In this document: positions 24,148 to 33,154 of the stretch, piece after piece
Position numbering within the stretch: position 1 is the stretch's first letter
Layout of the letters: each line of letters starts with the position of its first letter
NCBI GenBank assembly: GCA_024636975.1
Contig: JAGXGA010000052.1
Coordinates: forward strand, 1-58,246
Direction: 5' to 3'
Length of the DNA: 58,246 bases
DNA from: Mariniphaga sp.
Lineage (GTDB): Bacteria; Bacteroidota; Bacteroidia; Bacteroidales; Prolixibacteraceae
The notes under the pieces: generated by a model
Told to the model about the DNA's origin: nothing
The model's input: the letters and a program-made list of their open reading frames with translations, nothing else
Database searches by the model: none
Program-made: the position numbers and the translations under genes

Positions 24148-24341
24148 CGAACTTTCATCAAGGTTGAGTACCGCCCTCATCCGGATGGATATAATGATAG
24201 AATTCGTTAATGGCAGTGGACACATAATTCATTCGTAAGAAGCCAGATTAATTTACCAGTAGATAGAATTGATTTCAATCGGCTTAGTCCAGGCATGGTG
24301 TATAAACAACCATAACGGGTCGGGAAATTCATTATTAAATG
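24148..24341 (+). pseudogene. Degenerate duplicate of the T9SS-domain coding end
   Basis: This non-coding stretch is clearly similar to bases ~23887-24090 of the preceding gene: ccgaactttcatcaaggttg against cgaactttcatcaatgttg, then the segments for MIEIVDGSGR, SRIDFNQLSPGM and EKFIIK in the same order, down to the shared tail gaaattcattattaaatg. It carries frameshifts, substitutions and a deletion and cannot be translated. It is a partial tandem duplication of the gene's 3' end. Confidence 0.8.
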
Positions 24342-24455
24342 TAAGCACACAGACTTCTCTTAAACTTTAATGAAAATCTAAGCTCTCTGTTCGAAAGACC
24401 ATGAAAATTATTGGATTTATCGTACGTGTAAGACCGCATGCTTACGATTTAATGG

Positions 24456-24495
24456 TAATAAAAAAGTCCGGGCTAAGTAGCCGGACTTTTTTTTA
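24456..24495. terminator. Second, duplicated terminator
   Basis: Stem agtccggct-type (gtccggctac-like arms around a short loop), with the same flanks taataaaaaagtccggg and a T-run as the terminator at 24093. It is separated from the degenerate coding copy by about 115 unrelated bases. Being bidirectional, it may also end the minus-strand polysaccharide operon. Confidence 0.8.
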
Positions 24496-24602
24496 AGAAA
24501 TAAATCTTCTTTTATTTCCTTGTTCAATTTGCCTTTTAATCAATAGTCTGAACTACGATTAATGGAAAATTATATCCGATTATAAGTATTTATCAGTAGC
24601 AT

Positions 24603-24986
24603 TTAAAATTTAAAACTTAAAGGAAACGACAAATCTTTCTTTTGAGATTTTTTTTCAAGTAACATGTTATATAATTTTTCCCATTCAGGAAGTCCAAGTA
24701 GGTTCCGGTCATCAATATAAATATCGGCATAAATTTTACGGCTGTAGGTATTGTCGAATTCTTCACCGTCGAAATTATTATTTACTGAATGGAAATGTAA
24801 TCCACGGTCTTCACAAAACTTCACCGCCTCTTCAAGGTCTTTTCCATGTCTGTAGGTCCATAGAATAAGCTTATGTCCTTTTTCCTGGAAAATTTTTAAT
24901 GTCTTAATCGCATAAGGTATTTCCTTACCAATAGCAGGGTATTTATGTTCGACAATGGTTCCATCAAAATCAACTGCAATAATCAT
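24603..24986 (-). CDS. Small HAD-superfamily hydrolase (BT0820-like)
   Basis: A 127-residue protein with HAD motif I DFDGT at residues 6-10 (nucleophile D6, acid D8), a motif II-like segment in LILWTYR near 40-46, and an acidic YADIYIDDRN near 86-95 fitting motif IV. It is a cap-less minimal HAD, of the kind often called BT0820-type in Bacteroidota. It is the last gene of the polysaccharide operon, 27 bases after the Wzc-like gene. Family knowledge: phosphatase-like; in capsule loci such genes are suspected to act on sugar phosphates, but the substrate is unknown. Confidence 0.8.
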   Translation of the reverse strand: MIIAVDFDGTIVEHKYPAIGKEIPYAIKTLKIFQEKGHKLILWTYRHGKDLEEAVKFCEDRGLHFHSVNNNFDGEEFDNTYSRKIYADIYIDDRNLLGLPEWEKLYNMLLEKKSQKKDLSFPLSFKF

Positions 24987-25013
24987 TATTAAAAATTTTA
25001 TATTATAACTAAA

Positions 25014-27374
25014 TCAGGCAATATTCATTTTATACTTGGATTCACCGTAGCCTTTCTTCCAGTACTTATTTCCATATCCGTACCCTCTGTCGGGTGTTGC
25101 ATTAATTACTATTGCTGCCCGTTTAATATTGTTAAAATCAACCAAACGGTTAATCTGTTTGATTTCATCTTTATGGCTATGATTCATACGAAGTGTAAAT
25201 AAGCTTGCATCGGAAGATTGGCTGGTTAATACAGCATCAGGCACCAGTAGGAGAGGTGCATTGTCAATGATAATATAATCATATTCCTTACGATTTTTTT
25301 CAATAAGGTAATCCAATCGTGGGCTATCTAATAGATCAGAGGGGCTGGCTGGTGTAGGGCCTGCCTGAATGAGAAACAAATTTGAAATGGAAGTATTATA
25401 TATAATTTCTTCATAACTTACCTCTCCTTTCAGATAGTTACTTAATCCGCTTGAAGATTTTACTCCGAAGAATTTGTGAAGATTTGGTTTATGCATATCG
25501 GCATCAATAAGCAGAACCTTTTTATTACTTTTTGTAAGTATGGCTGCAAAATTGGAAGACACAAATGATTTTCCTTCTTCAGGAACCATGGAATTAATCG
25601 AAATTACTTTACAACCTGGTAGATCAACAAGTGCATTGACATTAGATTTAAGGCCCCTGAATGATTCAGCGATACCTGATCTTGGATAATTGATTACCGG
25701 TAGGTTCACTTTATATTTGTGTTTTATTATTCCTTCCAGCACCGGAATCTGGCTTGCTTTTTCAACTTCCTCCCTGGTTTCAATTTTAGTATTAAAGAAA
25801 CTTGCCAGAGAAATAAACATAAATGGGAGTATTAATCCTACCAAAGCTCCTGCCCCCATAATTTGAACCAAATATGGACCATTATATATTGCTGCTTCAC
25901 TGATAGCTGCATCAATTACCTGCACTTCAGGAACTATCGATGACTTTGCAATGGAAGCCTCTGCTTTTTTTTCCTGAAGGAAAGTATATAATTCATTGTT
26001 CAAATCAAATTCCCGTTGCCTTTCTATGAGCTCTTTTTCAGTTTCTGGTAACCTTCTTAACCTGTTTTCAATTGTCTGGTACCTTGATTTTGAACTGGCC
26101 ATTACCGATTCTGCAGCGCTTAATTGGTTTTTCACGGCTTCCTCCAATGCATTTCGTGTGACACGTATTTCATTTTGAATACTTACATATGCCGGGTTCT
26201 TCTCCTGAACACTTGCAGCGAGGACTTCTCTTCGGCTATAAAGATCCATGAGGCGTTGCAACAGATCACTCAGATTGTTATCGGTTATTCCAACCATTCC
26301 AGGATTGGCTATTTCATTCACCCTTTCTTCGTTATTGAGATCGTTCAATAATTTGCGGTAATAATCTATTTGAAGCTGTGTCATGTATTGTTCGTTTTCT
26401 ATCTCTTCAAGTCGTTGATAAACCGATTGTGCTTCGTTGCCAAGATTCATTACCTGGTTACTTCTACGGTAATCGCTGAAGTTTTGTTCAGCCACTGTCA
26501 GCGATTCTTTGACACGGTTCAACTGGTCATCTATAAACTGAAATGAATTTTCGGATGTTTGAAACCTGTTTTGCAGGCCAAATTCTATAAATACTTCATT
26601 TAGTTCATTTATAAAATCAACTTCCCGCTGCACATTGTCTGTTTCAATTAATACGGTAATTATATCCGCATTTATATCTTCAAGTTTTATTTCAGTTCGC
26701 TTTAAATACTGGTTGGTTAATGTATTTATGTTATTAAATATAAGAATGTATGTTTCATCAGGTGTTCCATTTTTATTTTCCAGGGTGAAATTGAAATAAT
26801 CGTTTAAAAATGGTTCACCAAATTTGACTACTTCATCAAAATCAAACGACTGGGCATAACCATCCTGATTGGTTTCGCCTTTGGCTGAAATTTCATATTC
26901 ATTTTCATTCAACATTTTAATTTTTAAAGGAACATTCTGGGCATTCATTGCATTGGATGCCAATTCCAGTTCAAAAGGCTCATTGTTATATAAATCTGTA
27001 TCGTAAAACAGGCCTTTTTCATACCATGATGTTTGCCAGTCCAGATTATTTAAAGCCTTTTTAAATAAGGTGAAGGAATTAAATATACCCACCTTGTTTT
27101 CAAGAGCATTATTATTGGCTGCATTTCTTACGTTCTGCTGGTTTTCAAAATTCAGAGATGAGCTTAATGAACTATTTTCATCTTTTATAAGCAGTCTGCT
27201 GTTTACCAGATACTTATAAGGAAGTTGGGTGTATATAAAATAGCCTGCCGAAACACCAATAATCAGGAAAATTACAAACCAGTACCAGTTTCTGATATAC
27301 TTAATAAAGAAGCTTTTAGACTCCCTTTTTTCTTTCGAATCAATTAAATCAATTATTTCATCAATTTTTTCCAT
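25014..27374 (-). CDS. Wzc-like polysaccharide co-polymerase / tyrosine autokinase
   Basis: A 786-residue inner-membrane protein that sets chain length and drives export of the polysaccharide. Two membrane segments (WYWFVIFLIIGVSAGYFIY near 30-48 and MGAGALVGLILPFMFISLASF near 510-530) flank a long periplasmic part with coiled-coil stretches (residues ~280-480). The cytoplasmic kinase has Walker A VPEEGKSF near 596-603, Walker A' LLIDADMHKP near 619-628 and Walker B YDYIIIDNAPLL near 700. The C-terminus is rich in tyrosines (GYGYGNKYWKKGYGESKY), the expected autophosphorylation cluster. The Wza-like gene lies 10 bases upstream in the operon, the usual pairing. Confidence 0.93.
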   Translation of the reverse strand: MEKIDEIIDLIDSKEKRESKSFFIKYIRNWYWFVIFLIIGVSAGYFIYTQLPYKYLVNSRLLIKDENSSLSSSLNFENQQNVRNAANNNALENKVGIFNSFTLFKKALNNLDWQTSWYEKGLFYDTDLYNNEPFELELASNAMNAQNVPLKIKMLNENEYEISAKGETNQDGYAQSFDFDEVVKFGEPFLNDYFNFTLENKNGTPDETYILIFNNINTLTNQYLKRTEIKLEDINADIITVLIETDNVQREVDFINELNEVFIEFGLQNRFQTSENSFQFIDDQLNRVKESLTVAEQNFSDYRRSNQVMNLGNEAQSVYQRLEEIENEQYMTQLQIDYYRKLLNDLNNEERVNEIANPGMVGITDNNLSDLLQRLMDLYSRREVLAASVQEKNPAYVSIQNEIRVTRNALEEAVKNQLSAAESVMASSKSRYQTIENRLRRLPETEKELIERQREFDLNNELYTFLQEKKAEASIAKSSIVPEVQVIDAAISEAAIYNGPYLVQIMGAGALVGLILPFMFISLASFFNTKIETREEVEKASQIPVLEGIIKHKYKVNLPVINYPRSGIAESFRGLKSNVNALVDLPGCKVISINSMVPEEGKSFVSSNFAAILTKSNKKVLLIDADMHKPNLHKFFGVKSSSGLSNYLKGEVSYEEIIYNTSISNLFLIQAGPTPASPSDLLDSPRLDYLIEKNRKEYDYIIIDNAPLLLVPDAVLTSQSSDASLFTLRMNHSHKDEIKQINRLVDFNNIKRAAIVINATPDRGYGYGNKYWKKGYGESKYKMNIA

Positions 27375-27384
27375 AATCTAACTT

Positions 27385-28185
27385 TTAAAAGAAGTTATTA
27401 TTTAATGCCGTTCCTACAACAATCAGAGTAGATACTGCTGAAAGGATGAGTGAATACACATTCGTATTATCTCGTGTACGCTTCAGGTTGGTAGGAGGAA
27501 TGTAAACAAAATCATTTGGCAACAAGTAAAACACTTCCGAGGCATAAATACTTCTGCTGGTAGCATCTACCCGGTAAGTGTGAGAAGTACCATTTGTTTT
27601 TCTTACTACAAGTACGTTTGTAAGATCGGCATAATCAGTAATTCCGTTTGCCATACTTATGGCATCAAATATATTAAAGTTTTGTTCATAATTATAAAGC
27701 AGGTTTGGATTTCTGACCTCCCCTGAAATTGTTACCTTGTAATTCAAAAACTTAACCTGTACCGATGGTTGTTTAAGATATTCCTCAGCTCTGACTCTAA
27801 GCCGCTCTTCTGCTTCAATTAATGTTAAACCGCCCATTTCTATTTTTCCAATGATAGGAATTGTCACTGTTCCATCATCAGCTACTACATACCCGTTAAG
27901 GTACTGTCCGGCAGGGCTTCCATACATTTGATTGGTACCCGTCTGGTTGTTATTACCTGTTTTGCTGGGATTAAAAATTTCATTTATTTCTGGTTCCATG
28001 GTTAGTATTTTCAGATATAAAATGTCTGATGGTCTGATCCTGTATTCCGGAGGTTCTTTGGGTGATAGCTCATGTATACTCCTGTCGGCCGATACATCAC
28101 TCAGCATGGTAATCTCTTGAGTATTGCTACATGAGTAAAGGACTAAAAGAGTCATAGTAAACACATAAATTACAGCAGTTTTCAT
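27385..28185 (-). CDS. Wza-like polysaccharide export lipoprotein
   Basis: A 266-residue outer-membrane export protein. The start at 28185 (MKTAVIYVFTMTLLVLYSC) is preferred over 28230 because it gives a normal lipoprotein signal with lipobox LLVLYSC. A Poly_export (BexD/CtrA/VexA) domain begins at EYRIRPSDILYLKI, and an SLBB-like domain follows (VKFLNYKVTISGEVRNPN). The C-terminus ends in a hydrophobic stretch (LILSAVSTLIVVGTAL), which may form the membrane-spanning helix as in Wza or an inner-membrane anchor. It sits between the initiating transferase and the Wzc-like gene in the operon. Confidence 0.92.
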   Translation of the reverse strand: MKTAVIYVFTMTLLVLYSCSNTQEITMLSDVSADRSIHELSPKEPPEYRIRPSDILYLKILTMEPEINEIFNPSKTGNNNQTGTNQMYGSPAGQYLNGYVVADDGTVTIPIIGKIEMGGLTLIEAEERLRVRAEEYLKQPSVQVKFLNYKVTISGEVRNPNLLYNYEQNFNIFDAISMANGITDYADLTNVLVVRKTNGTSHTYRVDATSRSIYASEVFYLLPNDFVYIPPTNLKRTRDNTNVYSLILSAVSTLIVVGTALNNNFF

Positions 28186-28238
28186 TTTCGTTTTTTTATA
28201 AATTAATGATTTAGTTTTTAAAATGTTCAAATAAAAAT

Positions 28239-29642
28239 TTATTGCCCGTTTCGGTCAAAAATAACTTTTACAGTTTTCAGCATTATAATAAAGTCGAGCC
28301 TTAATGACCAATTGTCAATATATTCCATGTCCATCTCCATCCACTTATCGAAAGGCACATTGTTTCTTCCCGATACCTGCCATATGCATGTAATTCCGGG
28401 ATTAATGCTTAGCCTGCGTTTAAGGTGACGCTGGTATTGTTTAACTTCAGAGGGGATAGGTGGCCGGGGTCCAACTATCGACATATCGCCTGCCAATACA
28501 TTTATAAATTGGGGCAGTTCATCGAGGGAAGTTTTCCGAAGAAACCTTCCTACACGGGTTATGCGAGGATCATTTTTTATTTTGAAAACCGGGCCGTCCT
28601 GTTCATTTAATTCCATAATTTTTTCCTGAACTTCTTCCGCATTGGTAACCATTGTTCTGAATTTTATACACTTGAACAATCTTCCGTGCTTACCCACTCT
28701 AACCTGCTTAAAAAACACAGGACCTCCATCGTCAAGCTTTATAGCGAGTGCTATGAGCAAGATAAAAGGAGAAATTAAGATAAGTACCAAAATGGAGAGG
28801 AAGAAGTCGAGGGTCCCCTTTATTTTTAGAGCCAGGTAATTTTCGGGTGTATTTCGGAATGAGATAAAGAACTGATGATTCAGGAAATAGAGCTTAGGGC
28901 TTAACCCGCTAAAACTTAACACCTTATTATGTATATGGAAACTGATGCCAACTTCCCGGCATTCCTGTATCATTTTTTGTATATATACAGAATTGAATTG
29001 CTGTTTGCAATAAAATACCTCATCAATAACGCGTTCATCAATGATTCTGGCAAAATCTTCCGATTCGGAATATACTGAAAACTTTTCTCCGAATTCTTTT
29101 ATGATGTCTTCCGAATCGGACATAATGCCTCGTATCCGGTATCCCCATTCTTCAGTTTCCTTTATCTGCCGGATGAAATCGGCTGATGACTCATCAGCGA
29201 CGATTAGCAACATTCTGGTATTGTACCCTTTCCTGCGAAGGTATTTTAATACGGTTCTGCCAGCAAGTTTTTGAGTAGCGAGAATGAAAAAATTAAGAAA
29301 TGCAAACGCGAACAGCATATTCGATGTAACCCATATATAACCAAGAAGTTGCGCAGTAAAAGATAAAGCTAACGAGCCGGCAAAAATAACCAGAATATAT
29401 TTTTTAATGATTTGCCGGTACCTTTGGATACGAGCCATTGCTCCAAGCTCAAATAGTTCAAGCAACCCGAACCACAGAGGTACAATTATCAATGCAACTA
29501 TTAAATGTTCTTTGTTTTCTATTGATTGACCATCTGTGTAATTTCCCGAAACCCAAATGATAAAGAAGAAACTTAGCAGGGTAAATCCTACTTGTATAAG
29601 GACACTTATTCGTTCCAGCGCGGGTTCGCGTTCTTTAATCAT
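28239..29642 (-). CDS. Polyprenyl glycosylphosphotransferase (initiating sugar transferase)
   Basis: A 467-residue WbaP/WcaJ-type enzyme that moves a sugar-1-phosphate to undecaprenyl phosphate, the first step of repeat-unit assembly. The N-terminal half has about four membrane segments (to ~125), then a CoA-binding-like Rossmann domain, then a membrane helix (LDFFLSILVLILISPFILLIALAI near 280-305), and the bacterial sugar transferase domain with FKQVRVGKHGRLFKCIKFRTM near 316-336 and TSLDELPQFINVLAGDMSIVGPRPP near 380-405. Conserved motifs are complete. The sugar donor (glucose, galactose, GalNAc or other) cannot be read out. Confidence 0.94.
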   Translation of the reverse strand: MIKEREPALERISVLIQVGFTLLSFFFIIWVSGNYTDGQSIENKEHLIVALIIVPLWFGLLELFELGAMARIQRYRQIIKKYILVIFAGSLALSFTAQLLGYIWVTSNMLFAFAFLNFFILATQKLAGRTVLKYLRRKGYNTRMLLIVADESSADFIRQIKETEEWGYRIRGIMSDSEDIIKEFGEKFSVYSESEDFARIIDERVIDEVFYCKQQFNSVYIQKMIQECREVGISFHIHNKVLSFSGLSPKLYFLNHQFFISFRNTPENYLALKIKGTLDFFLSILVLILISPFILLIALAIKLDDGGPVFFKQVRVGKHGRLFKCIKFRTMVTNAEEVQEKIMELNEQDGPVFKIKNDPRITRVGRFLRKTSLDELPQFINVLAGDMSIVGPRPPIPSEVKQYQRHLKRRLSINPGITCIWQVSGRNNVPFDKWMEMDMEYIDNWSLRLDFIIMLKTVKVIFDRNGQ

Positions 29643-29795
29643 GACATTTAACTTTTAGTATTATGAGCATCGAGTACAATAAAAACAGATAATCCAGAGG
29701 TTTGTTGATGTTATTCTTCATTAGATTATATCAAATAAAAATAATTATTATTTGTATATTGTTTGTGAAATTTTGATAATACATTCTTAATGGAA

Positions 29796-30548
29796 TTACC
29801 TTAGAGTCTGTAACTTTTCTTTATTTATGTAAAAGATATATTTCGTATTGCCAATTAGATACCTGCGCCATAATCTCATGGGCTCCATGATAAGTCTGTA
29901 TAGCCATTCGAACCCAAGTTTTATTACCCACTTCGGAGCTCGTTTAATGTTTCCTGCATAAAAATCAAATACAGCTCCAATGTTACAAATATGACATGAA
30001 GGAATTTTATTATAATGGATATAAGTCCATTTCTCCTGTTTAGGTGCTGTCATGCCAACAAATAAAACATCTGGTTTAAAGCGATTGATCTCATCCAACA
30101 TTTTAGCACTGTCACTTTCAGAAAATTCTGAAACGTATGGGGGAGAGTAGTATGCCACCTGGACGTTTGGAAAATTTTTTTTTGCTTTATTTTTTATAAT
30201 TTCTAAAGTTGAAGTTTTACTCCCCAGAAAAAAAATCTTTCCTCCTTTATGGTTTAATCTGTTCATTTCATAATAAAACAGATCAGCACCTGCAATTTTG
30301 TTTATTTTTTTTCCATTCAAATATCGCAATGCCAATGTTATGCTAACACCATCGGGTAGCAAAACATCTGATGAATGAAGAGCTTGAGCATAAGTTTTAT
30401 CTATCTGGGCAATATTATAGCAATGTGCATTTATAGTATTAATAATTAACTTTCTGTCAGGTAAGTTAATTAAATCGCCGTTAAAAATTGGAATTTTTCT
30501 GAGTTGCAGGTTCATAACACTATTTGAAAAATTAATTGATTGTTTCAT
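29796..30548 (-). CDS. WecG/TagA/CpsF-family glycosyltransferase
   Basis: A 250-residue GT26-type enzyme; the start at 30548 (MKQSINFSN) is chosen because the longer frame from 30590 overlaps the end of the preceding remnant. Family hallmarks: LPDGVSITLALRYLNG (LPDG segment), FFLGSKTSTLEIIKNKA, PDVLFVGMTAPKQEKWTYIH and CNIGAVFDFYAGNIKRAP (the G.FD..AG...RAP segment). Members add ManNAcA, ManNAc or glucose to lipid-linked intermediates, often as the second sugar. The C-terminal segment (EWLYRLIMEPMRLWRRYLIG) is the membrane-associating tail typical of the family. Confidence 0.9.
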   Translation of the reverse strand: MKQSINFSNSVMNLQLRKIPIFNGDLINLPDRKLIINTINAHCYNIAQIDKTYAQALHSSDVLLPDGVSITLALRYLNGKKINKIAGADLFYYEMNRLNHKGGKIFFLGSKTSTLEIIKNKAKKNFPNVQVAYYSPPYVSEFSESDSAKMLDEINRFKPDVLFVGMTAPKQEKWTYIHYNKIPSCHICNIGAVFDFYAGNIKRAPKWVIKLGFEWLYRLIMEPMRLWRRYLIGNTKYIFYINKEKLQTLR

Positions 30549-30580
30549 TGTATTATAGTATGAATATACCTGACGTGTTA

Positions 30581-30862
30581 TCATATGCATTTGTCGATAA
30601 TTTGTTTAAAATTAATACTAAAAACAGCCATTTCATAATTTGATAAAAACCTTTGCCTGGCGCTTCTTCCCATTTGAATTAATCTATTTTTTTCAGAAAG
30701 TATTTTTTGATAATCTGTAATCTCCTTTGGAGTATTATCGGTAAGAAGATATCCGGTTTGTTCATATAAAAGCATACTTGGAATTGATCCATTGTTTTCG
30801 TGCATCCGTGTTTTTTCAACTTTTTAATAGCTCAAGAACCTGCTCATCGATACCATTCCAAT
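30581..30862 (-). pseudogene. Truncated glycosyltransferase (C-terminal remnant)
   Basis: The 74-codon frame 30581-30805 reads as the end of a GT-B glycosyltransferase (GSIPSMLLYEQTGYLLTDNT and RLIQMGRSARQRFLSNYEMA, matching the usual VGGIPSMV...GYLV and M...AR.RF...Y stretches) but lacks the first ~280 residues. Just upstream, up to 30862, a different frame reads WNGIDEQVLELLKS before a stop, perhaps another piece. It lies between two intact transferase genes, so a glycosyltransferase was probably lost here by deletion. That would change the repeat unit. Confidence 0.7.
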
Positions 30863-32008
30863 TTAAACCTGAACCTGTCTATTCGATGTGATGAATCCTT
30901 TAATGTGAACATCTGAGATTTCTTTTCTATTAGCTACCTGATAATAGATGCTATTTAATTTTTTAATGTAATCTTGTGGATTGAAATGCTTAAAGATATG
31001 TTTTCTGGCGTTTGCACTCATTTGTTGAAGTATATTTGTATCAGTTGATAAGGTTTCAATTGCTTTTGCTATTTCCTCAGCCGATCCTATACTCACAATG
31101 ATTCCGTTTTTACCATCTGTAACAACACTTCCAACAGAACCAACATTGGTTACAACAGGAACATTGCCGAATGACATGTTTTCAAGCAGAGAAATTGGCA
31201 ATCCTTCATACAGAGATGGCAGAAGGAACAAGTTGCAATTTTTTAACAGGTCAGTTTTATCCTGGCCTGTAATTACTCCCTTATATTCAAATGAAGGGCC
31301 CAAAAGATTAGTGAACTTATTAACGAATTCTTCTTTATCAGGTCCACTTCCTGCCATTATGAACCTGAAGTTGGTATTTTCTTTCTCCTTTAAAATAGAG
31401 AATCCCTGGTAGATATAATCGAGGCCTTTGTTTCGGTCAATTCTTCCAATAAAAAGAATATTTAAAGGTAAATCCCAATTTTTAATGCCATTAAATGCAG
31501 CAGCTTCATTCAGATCAATACAATTTGAAACAACATGTACATTTCTAGCATGAAATCGATTGATCACAAGCTCTTTTTCCAAATGACTCAATACTATTTT
31601 AGGTTTTTTGCCGGATAAACTCGTTCTTATTAAAAAGGCAGCCCATTTGGGAGTTTGTGTTTTTTCAAGATATTCTCCTCCATGCAAGTGGATTATTATT
31701 TTTTTATTTAGAAACTGTGCCACTAGAACTAATGGGATATCTCTTATAACTGAGCGCATATTAAGTGCTATATTGAAATGTATCAGGACTTTCCTTGACC
31801 AGACCATTAACCAAAACCAGAGGCACCATACTTTAATATTTTTCAAAAACCAGGTTAGCCCTCTCTTTTGGCCATCGATTTTTCCAAGTTCAAAATGTTG
31901 ATATTTATAGTCAGGATTATTTCTGATAATAAATCCCGTCACAGCTGAAACGCCGCTAACATTATAATTAGGATCAAGGTTTGGGCTGGTAATAATTACT
32001 TTTTTCAT
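30863..32008 (-). CDS. Glycosyltransferase family 4 (GT-B)
   Basis: A 381-residue retaining GT-B enzyme; the start at 32008 (MKKVIITSPNLDP) aligns better with family starts than the longer frame at 32038. The C-terminal domain is clear: LPLNILFIGRIDRNKGLDYI near 190-210, then LLPSLYEGLPISLLENMSFGNVPVVTNVGSVGSVV near 270-305 with the EGLPISLLE motif carrying the conserved Glu residues. It is cytoplasmic or membrane-associated and adds a sugar to the lipid-linked repeat unit. Donor and acceptor are unknown. Confidence 0.9.
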   Translation of the reverse strand: MKKVIITSPNLDPNYNVSGVSAVTGFIIRNNPDYKYQHFELGKIDGQKRGLTWFLKNIKVWCLWFWLMVWSRKVLIHFNIALNMRSVIRDIPLVLVAQFLNKKIIIHLHGGEYLEKTQTPKWAAFLIRTSLSGKKPKIVLSHLEKELVINRFHARNVHVVSNCIDLNEAAAFNGIKNWDLPLNILFIGRIDRNKGLDYIYQGFSILKEKENTNFRFIMAGSGPDKEEFVNKFTNLLGPSFEYKGVITGQDKTDLLKNCNLFLLPSLYEGLPISLLENMSFGNVPVVTNVGSVGSVVTDGKNGIIVSIGSAEEIAKAIETLSTDTNILQQMSANARKHIFKHFNPQDYIKKLNSIYYQVANRKEISDVHIKGFITSNRQVQV

Positions 32009-32050
32009 TATTGAGCTTTTGAATAGATCAATTAACAATGACCTAAAAAC

Positions 32051-33154
32051 TTAATTATTAAACAGCAAATTTTCGTATTGGTTTACAATCGAATCCATTG
32101 AAAATCTCTTTGATGAATTTATTATTTTCTGACTGTCAAATTTCACTTTTTCATTGGCCACATCAAGCATAGCTTCTGCGAATTTCTCTACATTCAAATG
32201 AGGTACCAGAATTCCGTTTATTCCGGGTTCAATAATATCATCCGGACCACTGGGGCAATCAAATGAAATTACAGGTGTCCCTAAAGAAATTGATTCAATC
32301 AGAACATTTGGAAATCCTTCAAAATTGGAAGTAAGTAAGGTTGCTTTTGCTCTGGAATAGTATTTTTTCGTGTGTGATTGAAAACCTTCAAACCCAATGC
32401 TTCCACTTAAATTTAATTCATTAACCAACTTCTGCAGTTTTTCTTTTTCTGGACCTTCTCCTACCAATTTGAGGCTTAAATTTTGGTTTTGCTTGTATGC
32501 CTGATTAAATGCCTGAATAAGGTTATTAAGGCCTTTCTGGGGACTTAATCTGCCAACATATAAAAATTCAATGTCATTATCTGAAGCATGATTTTCCATT
32601 CCTGTGCCATTAATTGAAAATACAAAGGCTGGATTGTGAATTGTAACAAGTTTATCCGGGTGTATTTTAAATTTATCTATCAAATCCTTTTTCATCCCTG
32701 TTGACTGGGCAATAATTTTATCGGAATAGAGAAGAAGTTGTTTAATAACGACCTTAGCGAAATATTTCTCCCATACATTTTTGGGATAAGTAAATGCCTG
32801 AGAAAGCGTATTAATGCTCCTCACAACAATTGAGGTTTTTAAAAACAGTATTTTCTTTAGTACAATGGCTAATAATGCGAGCTCGATGTGGAAAACTAAT
32901 AATTGTTTCGGCTTACGGCTTATAAGTAATTTTGCCATTGGTATTACACAATTTCGTACATGGTTTTTATTAAACGATAATACAGTAATGTTTTCATCCA
33001 GTTTTTTTGTAAGTGATGTTTCTGTAGTTTCTGCTATCCATAGTTCAACATCATAATCACGTTTTACAAACTCGTTGCTTAGGGTTAAACAGACCTTTTC
33101 TGCACCTCCATGATTTAGGTTAAAAACCAACATGGTAATTTTTTTATTCATCAA
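32051..33154 (-). CDS. Glycosyltransferase family 4 (GT-B)
   Basis: A 367-residue GT4 enzyme. N-terminal FNLNHGGAEKVCLTL near 11-25 is the typical GGAE acceptor-side loop; C-terminal IEFLYVGRLSPQKGLNNLI near 198-216 and EGFPNVLIESISLGTPVISFDCPSGPDDII near 283-312 hold the donor-binding Glu pair. The closing pattern resembles PglA/PglJ- and EpsD-like N-acetylhexosamine transferases, so an amino sugar donor is plausible but not proven. Its start overlaps the end of the ATP-grasp gene by 11 bases, indicating translational coupling. Confidence 0.9.
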   Translation of the reverse strand: MMNKKITMLVFNLNHGGAEKVCLTLSNEFVKRDYDVELWIAETTETSLTKKLDENITVLSFNKNHVRNCVIPMAKLLISRKPKQLLVFHIELALLAIVLKKILFLKTSIVVRSINTLSQAFTYPKNVWEKYFAKVVIKQLLLYSDKIIAQSTGMKKDLIDKFKIHPDKLVTIHNPAFVFSINGTGMENHASDNDIEFLYVGRLSPQKGLNNLIQAFNQAYKQNQNLSLKLVGEGPEKEKLQKLVNELNLSGSIGFEGFQSHTKKYYSRAKATLLTSNFEGFPNVLIESISLGTPVISFDCPSGPDDIIEPGINGILVPHLNVEKFAEAMLDVANEKVKFDSQKIINSSKRFSMDSIVNQYENLLFNN

